Shown in pieces: positions 8,203 through 16,239 of a stretch of DNA of 64,000 nt; within the stretch, counting starts at the first letter, position 1; every line of letters begins with the position of its first letter. The translations under genes and the position numbers were made by a program. This stretch comes from JAAXGX01 sp965221595 (GTDB lineage Bacteria > Acidobacteriota > Vicinamibacteria > Vicinamibacterales > UBA8438). The stretch is taken from positions 1,674,001 to 1,738,000 of the forward strand of contig OZ244900.1 of assembly GCA_965221595.1 (NCBI GenBank), read 5' to 3'. The notes beneath the pieces were generated by a model. That model saw only the letters and a list, made by a program, of their open reading frames with translations. It was not told where the DNA came from and searched no databases.

Positions 8203-8391
8203 CTACTCCGGCCGGGTGGGCTCTTGTGGTTTCTCTTCCACCTCTTCCTTGAAGCCCCGGATGGCCTGTCCGAGGCCGCGGCCAAGCCCTGAAAGGCGCT
8301 TGGCTCCGAAGATCAGGACCAGGATAAAGAAGATGATGACCAGTTCGGGCAATCCGACCGGGCCAAGCAGCGCCAACAGGGCAACTTTCAT
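8203..8391 (-). CDS. tatA: Twin-arginine translocase subunit TatA/TatE
   Basis: The 62-residue protein has the standard TatA plan: a short N-terminus, a single transmembrane helix (LPELVIIFFILVLIFGAK, about 14-31), the FGAKRLSGLGRGLG hinge and amphipathic helix (28-50), then a charged tail with E and K. TatA forms the pore-like oligomer that moves folded proteins across the cytoplasmic membrane with TatBC, which are not in this window. The ATG at 8391 is preferred over one nine codons upstream because a GAGGAAGG ribosome binding site sits a few bases before it. A TATGCT -10-like sequence lies about 22 bases upstream. Confidence 0.92.
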   Translation of the reverse strand: MKVALLALLGPVGLPELVIIFFILVLIFGAKRLSGLGRGLGQAIRGFKEEVEEKPQEPTRPE

Positions 8392-8493
8392 CGCGGCACC
8401 TTCCTCTCGGGGCAGCATAACACGCCCTGTCCACGTGGCATCGGCCGCAGCGCTTCCGCCGCGCGCCGCGCAGCCGACCGGGATTCCGGTCTC

Positions 8494-9987
8494 GTGACCG
8501 ACGAGTTAACCGCCGGCCGGACCGCAGGCGGCCCGGAGGCGCGCTTCGACGCCCGCCGGCGGCAAATCGGGCGCGTGCTCGGCCCGCTCGCCTTCGTCCT
8601 GGTGCTGGCGCTGCCCCTGGAGGCGTTGACGCCGGAGGCGCACAGGCTGGCGGCCGTCGTCGCGTTGGTCATCGTGTTCTGGGTGACCGAGGCGCTGCCG
8701 CTGGCAGTCACGGCCCTGTTGGGACCTACGCTGGCGGTGGTGCTGCAGGTGGCGCCGGTCGGCACCGCGTTTGCCCCGATGGCGAACCCCATCGTTTTTC
8801 TCTTCATCGGCAGCTTCATTCTGGCCCAGGGACTGTTCGTGCACCGGGTCAACGAGCGTATCGCCTACAGCGTGCTCTCGTGGCGCATCATCGGCGCCCG
8901 CCCGACCCGGATTCTGCTGGCCTACGGGGCGCTGGCGGCGTTTCTGTCCGCCTGGATGAGCAATACCGCCACGGCGGCCATGCTGGTGCCCATCGGCTTG
9001 TCGCTCATAGCGTTCATGGAGTCGGAGAGCCGCGTGCCGCGCGGTTACGGCACGGCCCTGATGCTGATGACGGCGTACGGCTGCTCACGCGGTGGAATGG
9101 CCACGCCGGTGGGCACGCCGCCGAACCTCATCACGATCGCGATGCTCGACGACCTGCTGGGCGTGCGCATCTCGTTCGTGGAGTGGATGCTGCTGGCGCT
9201 GCCGGTGACGCTCGTGCTCGTGGTCGTTGCGTTCGTCTATCTGAACTGGGTCGGCCGCACCGGCGTGAACGAAATCCCGGGCGCGGACGCCATCGTCGCG
9301 GAGCGCCGGCGCGCGCTGGGGCCATGGCGCCCTGGCGAGCGCAACGCCGTCATTGCATTCGGCGTCACCGTCTGCCTGTGGGTGGGGCCCGGCATCGTGG
9401 CCCTGGTCCTGGGCCGCGATCACGCTGTAGCGCAGATGCTGCTCGCGAGCGTCCCCGAGTCGGTCGCGGCCCTGATAGGCGCGGTGCTGCTGTTCCTGCT
9501 GCCCGTCAGCCGGGAGCAGCGGTCGACCCTGACCTGGAAGCAGGCGGCGCAGATCGATTGGGGAACCATCCTGCTGTTCGGCGGCGGGCTCTCGCTGGGC
9601 GCGCTGTCGGCGTCGAGCGGGCTGGCCCTGGCCGTCGGCTCGGGCATCACGAGCCTGCTGCCGACCGACACGGTGGTGCCGCTGACTTTCGCGGCGGCGC
9701 TGTTCACCGTCGTGCTGTCGGAGGCCATGTCGAACACCGCTGCCACGAACATCGCCATACCCATCGTCGTCTCCATCGCCCAGGCGGCCGGCGTCGACCC
9801 GCTGGTGCCGGCGGTGTCGGCCGGACTGGCTGCGTCGGTGGCCGTGGTGCTGCCGGTCTCGACGCCGCCCAATGCCATTGTCTACGCCTCGGGGCGGGTG
9901 CCGATTACCCAGATGATCAAGTACGGCCTGCTGATGGATGGTGTGGCAATCGTGATCGTGCCTGCGATGGTGCTCTGGCTGCTGTGA
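8494..9987 (+). CDS. DASS/SLC13-family anion:sodium symporter
   Basis: The 497-residue integral membrane protein has about eleven or twelve hydrophobic segments. The two sodium- and substrate-binding SNT signatures of the divalent anion:sodium symporter family are present: SNTATAAML around residue 155 and SNTAATNIAIPI around 412, each followed by a proline-containing TPPN loop (VGTPPNLI near 209 and VSTPPNAI near 457). These transporters import C4-dicarboxylates, citrate, sulfate or phosphate with Na+; the substrate cannot be told here. The start is a GTG at 8494. The stop overlaps the GTG of the next gene by four bases (GTGA), so the two are probably co-translated. Confidence 0.9.
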   Translation: MTDELTAGRTAGGPEARFDARRRQIGRVLGPLAFVLVLALPLEALTPEAHRLAAVVALVIVFWVTEALPLAVTALLGPTLAVVLQVAPVGTAFAPMANPIVFLFIGSFILAQGLFVHRVNERIAYSVLSWRIIGARPTRILLAYGALAAFLSAWMSNTATAAMLVPIGLSLIAFMESESRVPRGYGTALMLMTAYGCSRGGMATPVGTPPNLITIAMLDDLLGVRISFVEWMLLALPVTLVLVVVAFVYLNWVGRTGVNEIPGADAIVAERRRALGPWRPGERNAVIAFGVTVCLWVGPGIVALVLGRDHAVAQMLLASVPESVAALIGAVLLFLLPVSREQRSTLTWKQAAQIDWGTILLFGGGLSLGALSASSGLALAVGSGITSLLPTDTVVPLTFAAALFTVVLSEAMSNTAATNIAIPIVVSIAQAAGVDPLVPAVSAGLAASVAVVLPVSTPPNAIVYASGRVPITQMIKYGLLMDGVAIVIVPAMVLWLL

Positions 9988-11489
9988 GCGTCACGCGATT
10001 CCGGAATCTGTTGCGCCTGCCGTCGATCGGCTTCCTGCACGGACGCGGCCTGCTGCTCCCGCTGGTGCTGCTGGCGGCGGTCGCGGGGTTGCTGGTGCTG
10101 GGCGTGTGGGAGCGGAACGCGGGGAAGGAACCCGTGCCGGAGCGGGAGGCGGCGCGGCAGGAGGTACAGCCTTCGTCCACGGCGCCGGTTGCCGCGCCGG
10201 TGGTCGGCGTGCCCCCGCGGCCGGTGGCGCGCGCGCTGGACAAGGCGCCCCTGACGTACTTCGCCGACTACTGGGCGCAGCTCGCGGCACGCACCGGGCC
10301 CCGGCTCACGGCGGTGGGACCCGGCCGCACGCCGGGACTCGTCGTGGGTCCGCGACTCGTGCTGACGACGATTCAACCGGTCCTCGAAGTGCGGGCTGCG
10401 CGCGCCCGGGCGCATCTGGCGGGTGCCGCCGAGGGCCGGGCGGCGCCGCCCGAGCTGGAGGGATTCCGGCTGCGGGGCTGGGACGAGGAGATCGGTCTGG
10501 CGGTCTTCGATGTGCTCGGCGACGACCGGTCGCCTTTTACGCTCAAGGATCCGCACCTGTTGCCGTCGGGTTCGCACGTCGGCGTCGTGACCCTGTCGCG
10601 CAGCGGCGAAGCGATCGTCGCACCCGGGCATCTCGTGGAGGCGACGTCGGATGCCGGCGGGACAGCGGGCGGGGGCGATCTCGCGATCGCGACCGACTTC
10701 CCGGAGGCTCTGGCGATCGGGGCCGTCGTGGATCTGGACGGCGGACTGCTGGGACTCGTCTACCGGTCGCCGGCGGGACGCCGCGTTTTCAGCTCGACCG
10801 GGCTGTTGCGGCTCATCGAACGACTGCAAGGCGGAACCGTGTGCCGCGGGATAGAGGTGACGGATCTCGATGCCGCCGTGCGCGAGGCGCTCGTGCTCGA
10901 AGAGGGTGTGCTCATCGAGTACGTCCATCCGGGGGCGTTCGCGCCGGAGCCGTCCCTCAGGGGTGGCGACATCCTGATCGAGTGGGCGGGGGAGCGCGTG
11001 CACACCGCCGAGGCGTTCGAGCAGCTCTACGATGCCCGGCCGGCGGGCGAGATCGTCCGCTATCGCGTGCTTCGGAACCGCCGGCGGATCGACGGGGGCA
11101 CCATCATGCCTGACGGCGACTGCAGGCCGGTCGAGACCCCCGCTGTGCGCCTGGCCGCGCAGGGCCTCGCGCTGGAGTGGGTGCCCGCGGCGGAGGAGTC
11201 GGCCGGCGCGGGAGGTTGGCGCGTGGCGGCCGTGGCCACCGCCGGCCCGGCCGCCGCGGCCGGCGTCGCCGAGGGCGACTGGGTCGTCGCCGTAGGTGGC
11301 AGCCCGGTCGAGGCGGCAGACGACCAGGACGCGATCGTGGCCGCCGCCGACCGCCTCGATCCCCTGCTACTGCTGCTGCGGCGCGGTGACCGGTTCAGGC
11401 TGGTCGCGGTCGCGCCCGCCGGCTCCCGTCCCGCGGCCGCGCTCTCTCGGGAACTGTCCGGCGTACCTGCCGCTACGGCTCCGACGTGA
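9984..11489 (+). CDS. Membrane-anchored HtrA-like protein with PDZ domains and degenerate protease domain
   Basis: The 501-residue product has one N-terminal transmembrane segment (about 18-37), a trypsin-like domain (about 90-270), and two PDZ-like domains (about 285-365 and 385-480, each with a G-D-x-I/V core: RGGDILIEWAGERV and EGDWVVAVGGSPV). The serine-protease residues are lost. The place of the catalytic His reads GPRLVLTTIQPVL, and where a GNSGGP motif is expected the sequence reads ALAIGAVVDLDGG. It is therefore likely a non-proteolytic binding protein in the periplasm. It overlaps the transporter stop by four bases, which suggests an accessory role to that transporter. Its 3' end overlaps the convergent cytochrome gene by 17 bases. 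Confidence 0.75.
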   Translation: MSVTRFRNLLRLPSIGFLHGRGLLLPLVLLAAVAGLLVLGVWERNAGKEPVPEREAARQEVQPSSTAPVAAPVVGVPPRPVARALDKAPLTYFADYWAQLAARTGPRLTAVGPGRTPGLVVGPRLVLTTIQPVLEVRAARARAHLAGAAEGRAAPPELEGFRLRGWDEEIGLAVFDVLGDDRSPFTLKDPHLLPSGSHVGVVTLSRSGEAIVAPGHLVEATSDAGGTAGGGDLAIATDFPEALAIGAVVDLDGGLLGLVYRSPAGRRVFSSTGLLRLIERLQGGTVCRGIEVTDLDAAVREALVLEEGVLIEYVHPGAFAPEPSLRGGDILIEWAGERVHTAEAFEQLYDARPAGEIVRYRVLRNRRRIDGGTIMPDGDCRPVETPAVRLAAQGLALEWVPAAEESAGAGGWRVAAVATAGPAAAAGVAEGDWVVAVGGSPVEAADDQDAIVAAADRLDPLLLLLRRGDRFRLVAVAPAGSRPAAALSRELSGVPAATAPT

Positions 11490-12330
11490 TCATGATGGTG
11501 TTGAGCACGGCCTCGTCGCTCGGCAGCTCGCTGTCGCCGGCAGGGAAGTCGTTCCTCTGCAGCATATAGCTGACGATATCGGCGTAGGCCTGCGGGCTGA
11601 GGCTGGCCGGCGCGCCCTGGGGCATGGTGGCCCGGATGGCGACGAACATGTCGCCGACCGACAGGTCGCTCCAGCGGAAGTCGAAGGCGGCGCCGGTCAA
11701 GGCCGGGGCAATGCCGTCGCCGAGCAGGTCGGCGAGGTGGCAGGTCGCGCACTCCCGTTCGTAGGCGCCCTCGCCCCGCGTAGCCTGCTCCGCCGTGAAC
11801 ACGCCGTCCCAGACGGTCGGGTCCGCGGCCGGGGCGGCCGCGTCCGTGGCGGGCGCCGGCGGCTCGCCGTGGATGATGACTGTGTTGAGTGCGGCTTCAT
11901 CGCTCGGCAGCTCGCTGTCGCCGGCGGGGAAGTCGTTCCTCTGCAGCAGATAGCTGACGATGTCGGCGTAGGCCTGCGGGCTGAGGCTGGCCGGCGCGCC
12001 CTGGGGCATGGTGGCCCGGATGGCGACGAACATGTCGCCGACCGACAGGTCGCTCCAGCGGAAGTCGAAGGCGGCGCCGGTCAAGGCCGGGGCAATGCCG
12101 TCGCCGAGCAGGTCGGCGAGGTGGCAGGTCGCGCACTCCCGTTCGTAGGCGCCCTCGCCCCGCATGGCCTGCTCCTCCGTGAACACGCCGTCCCAGACGG
12201 AGGCGGCGTCCTGCGCAGGCGCCGCGGCCGGCAGCAGCGCAATCGCAACGAAGGCCGCGGCGGCGCCTGTCGACAGCCGGCGGCTGGTGATCCTGGTTCC
12301 TGAAATACGGGTCAGCATTCGTGTCGTCAT
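11473..12330 (-). CDS. Exported diheme cytochrome c with tandem-duplicated domains
   Basis: The 285-residue protein has a signal peptide (to about residue 40, ending APAQD) and two almost identical cytochrome c domains. Each has the haem motif ECATCH, then ADLLGDGIAPALTG, a likely axial Met in ATMPQGAP, and the closing helix PQAYADIVSY-LLQRNDFPAGDSELP. The domains are joined by an Ala/Pro-rich linker. It probably carries electrons in the periplasm. The ATG at 12330 is preferred over an upstream in-frame reading from 12423 because it directly precedes the signal peptide and TATATT lies 16 bases before it. The duplication is nearly perfect at the DNA level. Confidence 0.88.
   Translation of the reverse strand: MTTRMLTRISGTRITSRRLSTGAAAAFVAIALLPAAAPAQDAASVWDGVFTEEQAMRGEGAYERECATCHLADLLGDGIAPALTGAAFDFRWSDLSVGDMFVAIRATMPQGAPASLSPQAYADIVSYLLQRNDFPAGDSELPSDEAALNTVIIHGEPPAPATDAAAPAADPTVWDGVFTAEQATRGEGAYERECATCHLADLLGDGIAPALTGAAFDFRWSDLSVGDMFVAIRATMPQGAPASLSPQAYADIVSYMLQRNDFPAGDSELPSDEAVLNTIMITSEP
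11496..11816. repeat. Direct repeat, copy 1 (cytochrome domain)
   Basis: This 321-base stretch matches 11880-12200 at an offset of 384 bases with about ten differences by my count, including a run of roughly 200 identical bases (from about 11579). It encodes the C-terminal cytochrome domain. Confidence 0.9.
11880..12200. repeat. Direct repeat, copy 2 (cytochrome domain)
   Basis: Partner of 11496-11816, encoding the N-terminal cytochrome domain. The differences cluster at the two ends of the unit, leaving the middle identical. Confidence 0.9.
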
Positions 12331-12402
12331 GGCGTCCTCTGCGCACAATATACCATCTGCCCGGTGCGGTTCGGCTGGGTCGGATCGCGGCCGGCGCTGT
12401 GC

Positions 12403-12408
12403 TAAGGT
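12403..12408 (+). promoter_or_regulatory. -10 element TAAGGT, leaderless layout
   Basis: TAAGGT is eight bases upstream of the GTG at 12417, with no Shine-Dalgarno between them. Confidence 0.35.
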
Positions 12409-12416
12409 GAGCCGTC

Positions 12417-13268
12417 GTGACACCCGCCCCGCCGCAGCGGTCGCAGTCGTTCCCCGGCACTGCGTGGCAGCACTTCCTGCGCGCGGTATCCGCGTTCGCG
12501 CACGTTCGTGCCGTCAAATCCTACCGCCTGCCGGTGCCGGTTCCGGCCGACGTACCGCGGCTGCCGTGCCTGGATCACGAGGCCATGCTGCATGAGGACA
12601 TTGCGCCCCACGTCTCGCTGTACCTCGAGGACGTGGACGGCGGCGGGCTGCACGAGGTGGCCTGGGTGCCGGCGCGCCGGCGCATCGAGATCGACGTCGT
12701 CTCCACCTCCGACGAGCACACGCCCGCTTCGCACGCGCGCCTGCTGGAGCGGCTCGCGCGCTGTTTCCCGGACCATGAAGTGCGGGTCAGCGGGCCGTCT
12801 TGGCTGCGCGGCGACCGGCGCGTGGCTCGCGCTTGCCGCGCGCAGATCTCTCTGCGCGACGTCCTCACGGGTCAGGACTTCGAGCAGTTGACGGCGGCGC
12901 TGCAGCGGCTCGAAGCCATCGGGGCGCTGATGGAGAAGGAGTCGCGGGTGGCGTCGTGGAGCGTGCGCACGGTGACCGGGCCGCTGCTGGCGCTGGTGGG
13001 CTTCGTTTCGTACGGCGCGCTGGGGTTGTTGACGACACTGGTCGGCGTCGACTGGGTGCAGGGTCTGCGCTACCTCGTGGTGGGCAGCGTGGGCGCCGTC
13101 TTCCTGTACCTGGGTCTCAAGGCGGTCCACCTCACCGAGATGGCCAACCGGGTCTGGAAGCGCAGCGCGGAGTACGGTCTCATCCTCGCGGAGCGCCGCC
13201 GGATCGCTGCCCGCCTGCCCGCGGCGGCCGTCGAGATGGCTACACGAGCAGCAGCAGCACGAAGATGA
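12417..13268 (+). CDS. Hypothetical protein with two C-terminal transmembrane segments
   Basis: The 283-residue protein has a soluble N-terminal part of about 180 residues, followed by two hydrophobic segments (about 186-207 and 217-235), and then a basic C-terminal tail. The soluble part holds the phrases EVAWVPARRRIEIDVVS and LEAIGALMEKESRVASWS. No signal peptide is present, so the large N-terminal domain is probably cytoplasmic. I recognise no family. Its 3' end overlaps the convergent VKOR gene by 29 bases. The GTG start is supported by a -10-like TAAGGT eight bases upstream. Confidence 0.65.
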   Translation: MTPAPPQRSQSFPGTAWQHFLRAVSAFAHVRAVKSYRLPVPVPADVPRLPCLDHEAMLHEDIAPHVSLYLEDVDGGGLHEVAWVPARRRIEIDVVSTSDEHTPASHARLLERLARCFPDHEVRVSGPSWLRGDRRVARACRAQISLRDVLTGQDFEQLTAALQRLEAIGALMEKESRVASWSVRTVTGPLLALVGFVSYGALGLLTTLVGVDWVQGLRYLVVGSVGAVFLYLGLKAVHLTEMANRVWKRSAEYGLILAERRRIAARLPAAAVEMATRAAAARR

Positions 13269-13650
13269 CCGCGTTGATCCCGTGTGACGCGAAGCAGAGC
13301 GGGCACGGAACGCGCAGCACGAACAGCAGCGCGTAGGACAGGTAGACGGCCAGCACCACCGTCGCCAAGCTGCCGGCCCGGTACAGGGCGAGCAGCAGGG
13401 GCTGGTCGAGCAGACCGAGCAGTGTGCCTCCGAGCAGGGCGGCGTAGAATGCCTGCCCGAGGACGGAATTCGGGAGGCCGAGGATGCGGGCGCTGGGCGT
13501 GAAGACGATCGACGCGCAGGTCTGCTCGCCCATGCGGCAGAACGTCGGGATCCACGCGGCGTCCGGGCGCATCCAGCGGTACGCCACGGCCGTGAAGTAG
13601 CTGGCTAGCGCGAAGCCGACCGCTGCCAGAGCCGCCAGCGCCGCGCTCAT
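13240..13650 (-). CDS. Vitamin K epoxide reductase (VKOR) family protein
   Basis: The 136-residue protein has four hydrophobic segments. The VKOR cysteines are in place: a loop pair C38-x6-C45 (FCRMGEQTCASI), then LGLPNSVLGQAFY, and the redox pair CPLC at 116-119 followed by a helix. Bacterial VKORs reoxidise DsbA-like thioredoxins using quinones, so this enzyme would drive disulfide bond formation outside the cytoplasm. No fused thioredoxin domain is present. An SD-like GGAGG precedes the ATG. It is the last gene of a minus-strand run and starts 46 bases after the AhpD-like lipoprotein gene, a context that fits thiol redox work. Confidence 0.88.
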   Translation of the reverse strand: MSAALAALAAVGFALASYFTAVAYRWMRPDAAWIPTFCRMGEQTCASIVFTPSARILGLPNSVLGQAFYAALLGGTLLGLLDQPLLLALYRAGSLATVVLAVYLSYALLFVLRVPCPLCFASHGINAVIFVLLLLV

Positions 13651-13696
13651 TCGGCCTCCGGCGTGCGCCCGCCGGCCGGCCGCCCCGCCAACGGGC

Positions 13697-14446
13697 CTAC
13701 CACAGATTCGGGAGCAGCCGTTCCCGGCCCGGCTCGAGTTGCAGGTCGAAAGCCTTGAGCGTGATGTTGACGAAGTTGTAGTAGCCGATCAGGCCGGTCA
13801 GATCCATGACCCCCTGGTCCCCCAGCAGCTCGCGGGCGTGGGCGAACGTCTCGGCGCTGACGCGCTCGTCGCTCACGGCCTCGCGCGTGAACCGGATGAT
13901 CGTGCGTTCCACGTCGCCGAGCCCAGGGACGTCGATGGCCGCGTCGAGCGGCGTGCGCTGCTTGACGATCTCGACGATCTCCGGCTCGAGGCCGGCCGCC
14001 AGCGCAGGGGGCTCGTGGGCCGACCACTCGTACTGGCTGCGCACCTCGCGGGCAGTCGCGAGAATCGTGAGCTCGGTGAGCCGCTGGTCCTTCTCCGTGC
14101 CGAACCGCAGGTAGGTGCTCGCCGGGAAGATGTGCTCGATCATCGCCGGGCTGTACAGCCACATGGCGACCGGTCCCCACAGGCGGTCGGCGTAGCGGCT
14201 GTCGGGATGGCGGACCATGTCGTAGACCCGTTGCCCATCTGCGTCCATCCGTTCCCGTTCGGGGAGCGGCAGGCGCGCCCAGGAATCGGGGTGGACGTCG
14301 GGTGGAATGTCGTCCGCGGTCACCGTCCGCTGTGCAACCGGCGCCTCTGCCGTCGAACTCGACGCTTCCGGCTCGACGGCCGTGCCGCCCGCGCAGGCTG
14401 CGGCCAGTGCTGCGCTACCCAGTACCACGATGACGTTGCGCCACAT
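13697..14446 (-). CDS. Carboxymuconolactone decarboxylase/AhpD-fold lipoprotein
   Basis: The 249-residue product starts with a lipoprotein signal whose lipobox ends LAAAC at Cys18. The C-terminal part (about 95-235) is a carboxymuconolactone decarboxylase-like domain: LTELTILATAREVRSQYEWSAHEP, then EIVEIVKQR, ERTIIRFTREAV and VMDLTGLIGYYNFVNITL. The E-W-x-x-H segment is conserved, but the CxxC of peroxidase-type AhpD is missing, so this is the decarboxylase-like branch and its chemistry is unknown. Membrane attachment outside the cytoplasm is inferred from the lipobox. It lies 81 bases after the LigT gene and 46 bases before VKOR, probably in one transcript. Confidence 0.8.
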   Translation of the reverse strand: MWRNVIVVLGSAALAAACAGGTAVEPEASSSTAEAPVAQRTVTADDIPPDVHPDSWARLPLPERERMDADGQRVYDMVRHPDSRYADRLWGPVAMWLYSPAMIEHIFPASTYLRFGTEKDQRLTELTILATAREVRSQYEWSAHEPPALAAGLEPEIVEIVKQRTPLDAAIDVPGLGDVERTIIRFTREAVSDERVSAETFAHARELLGDQGVMDLTGLIGYYNFVNITLKAFDLQLEPGRERLLPNLW

Positions 14447-14527
14447 GAGGTCCCCCGTTCCCGCCGCCGCGCCGGCCAGGGCCGCGCGCCGGCTCGTTGT
14501 CGTCCCGTCGAGCGTCGCGATGGTGCA

Positions 14528-15163
14528 TCATGCACCCCGGGCTGTCAAGGCCCACTCGGCGAGCAAGCGACGGCATGTGCAGTACCGGCCGAGGTGGCAC
14601 AGTGCCACCCGCTCCGCCACCGTGTCGAGGGCGGCCGCCTCGCCCGGGGCGGCGCCGACGCCCAGCGTGATGTGCGGATCGTAGCGGGCATGCGCCGCCC
14701 GGTTTCGGAAGCAGGTTACCCACTCGAGGTCGGCCGCCCGGGGCGGCTCGCCATCCGACAGGAACGCCGACTCGTCCCCGGGGCCGGCTACGAAGGGCAG
14801 CAGCGCGTCCATCACGGCGGCGTGCAACCCGGCCAGCGCCACGGTCGGTGCCAGCCGCAGGGACGACGTCGTGCGCCCGCGGCTGAGGCCGGTCGAGCGC
14901 AGCCGCAACGCGGCGGCGCAGCCGACGACGCGCGCCAGGCTGGCGACGATGTCGTCGAGGCGCTCGGCCGGCACGAACTGCTGGGCCAGGGTGACGTGCG
15001 GGAGATGGGTGTCGTCGAACCGGAAACCGTGCGGCGGCGCGTCCAGGGCCGCGTTCAGCTCGGCCAGTCGTGGCTGGCATGCCGCCGGCGGCAGCACCGC
15101 GACGTCCAGGGCCAGCAGGGCCGTCGCCACGGGACCGGGCGCGCCGCCGGTGCGGGTCGTCAC
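14528..15163 (-). CDS. 2'-5' RNA ligase/LigT-family phosphoesterase
   Basis: The 211-residue protein has both signature H-x-T/S-x motifs of the 2H phosphoesterase superfamily: HVTL (in LPHVTLAQQF, about residue 58) and HITL (in YDPHITLGVG, about residue 166). These residues form the active site that opens 2',3'-cyclic phosphates or joins RNA ends with 2'-5' linkages. Its natural substrate is unknown. The GTG at 15163 overlaps the stop of the upstream peptidase gene by four bases (GTGA), which fixes the start and implies translational coupling. The pairing with an exported peptidase has no obvious functional reason. Confidence 0.8.
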   Translation of the reverse strand: MTTRTGGAPGPVATALLALDVAVLPPAACQPRLAELNAALDAPPHGFRFDDTHLPHVTLAQQFVPAERLDDIVASLARVVGCAAALRLRSTGLSRGRTTSSLRLAPTVALAGLHAAVMDALLPFVAGPGDESAFLSDGEPPRAADLEWVTCFRNRAAHARYDPHITLGVGAAPGEAAALDTVAERVALCHLGRYCTCRRLLAEWALTARGA

Positions 15164-16239
15164 GGCCGCGCGCCGCGGTACGGCTCGAGGTGCCACTCGA
15201 GGAACGTCCAGATGCGGTTCCACGAGTCGCGTTGCGCCTTGCTGTCCACGCGCACATAGCCGCGCGAGCGGTCGACGCGGCGGTTGAAAGTGTGGCCGTT
15301 GCCGTATTCGTCCACCGGTGGGTCGCGATAGATCCGCGTCTCGGCGAGGTCCGGCTTGGCGTACTCGAGGGCGTGGATCAGCTGCTGGGCCTCCTCGAAG
15401 TTGACGTCCTGATCGTTGTCGGCCACGTGTACCAGCAGAGGGGTCTGCAGCTTGTCGACGTGATAGAGCGGGGAACGCTCGACGTAGATGCGGCGCCGCT
15501 CGTGCACCGGCCCGCCGATCCGCGGTTGCGCCACGAAGCGGCTCGCGTAGCGCGGCCCCTTGTAGGACAGGCGGAAGACCAGGTTGGTCACCGGGACGAG
15601 AGCCGCCGCCGCCCGGAACGACGTCGGGTCGCGGAACACCGCGTGCAGCGCGATGAAGCCACCGTGACTCCAACCGATGATGCCGAGGCGGTCGGGATCG
15701 ACGTGGGGCAGGTGGGCCGCCAGGTAGCCGGCCGCCGTCAGGCAGTCCTCGACCTCGTACCCGCCGTAGTCGATCGCCTCGTGATGCCGGCGGCCGTAGC
15801 CGGTGCTGCCCCGGTACTCCGGTGCTATCACGACGTAGCCGCGCTCGACCGCCTCCCTGATGAACGGGAAATAGAAGGGGGCGAGATCACCGTGAACGCC
15901 GCCGTGGATCCAGACGAGCGCCGCGTGCCCCCGGTCGCCGCGCGGCGCCAGCGGCTCGAAAAGGTAGACGGGGATCTCGAGGCCGTCGGCCAGGCTGGCG
16001 TAGGACGTCTTGCGCATCGCGATGACGCCGTCGCTCAGCTCCCGGAACGTCCGGTCGCGCTGTGCCTTGCGCAGCCGGTCGCGCTCGTAGCGATCCGGGC
16101 GCGCCTGCGTCTCGCCTGCCGCGCCGACAGGCGCCGCCGCGCGCGGCGACAGAACCGCGACGCTGGCCGCGGCGGCAAGCCCCAGCGCCGCGTTCGCGAA
16201 CCATCGCCGGCGGCGCGCCGGCGAAACAGTGGTGGGCAT
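15160..16239 (-). CDS. Exported prolyl oligopeptidase-like alpha/beta hydrolase
   Basis: This 359-residue protein has an N-terminal twin-Arg-rich basic region and a hydrophobic segment (residues 8-40) that look like a signal peptide, possibly Tat-type. The hydrolase core follows: ALVWIHGG with the oxyanion region near 110, the nucleophile elbow GWSHGG near 196-201, an acid in HVADNDQDV near 277, and the His in GNGHTF near 316. The family (S9-like) cleaves peptides or esters. The ATG shares one base with the stop of hisC (TGATG), and the stop overlaps the LigT start, so the three genes are probably translated together. Confidence 0.83.
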   Translation of the reverse strand: MPTTVSPARRRRWFANAALGLAAAASVAVLSPRAAAPVGAAGETQARPDRYERDRLRKAQRDRTFRELSDGVIAMRKTSYASLADGLEIPVYLFEPLAPRGDRGHAALVWIHGGVHGDLAPFYFPFIREAVERGYVVIAPEYRGSTGYGRRHHEAIDYGGYEVEDCLTAAGYLAAHLPHVDPDRLGIIGWSHGGFIALHAVFRDPTSFRAAAALVPVTNLVFRLSYKGPRYASRFVAQPRIGGPVHERRRIYVERSPLYHVDKLQTPLLVHVADNDQDVNFEEAQQLIHALEYAKPDLAETRIYRDPPVDEYGNGHTFNRRVDRSRGYVRVDSKAQRDSWNRIWTFLEWHLEPYRGARP

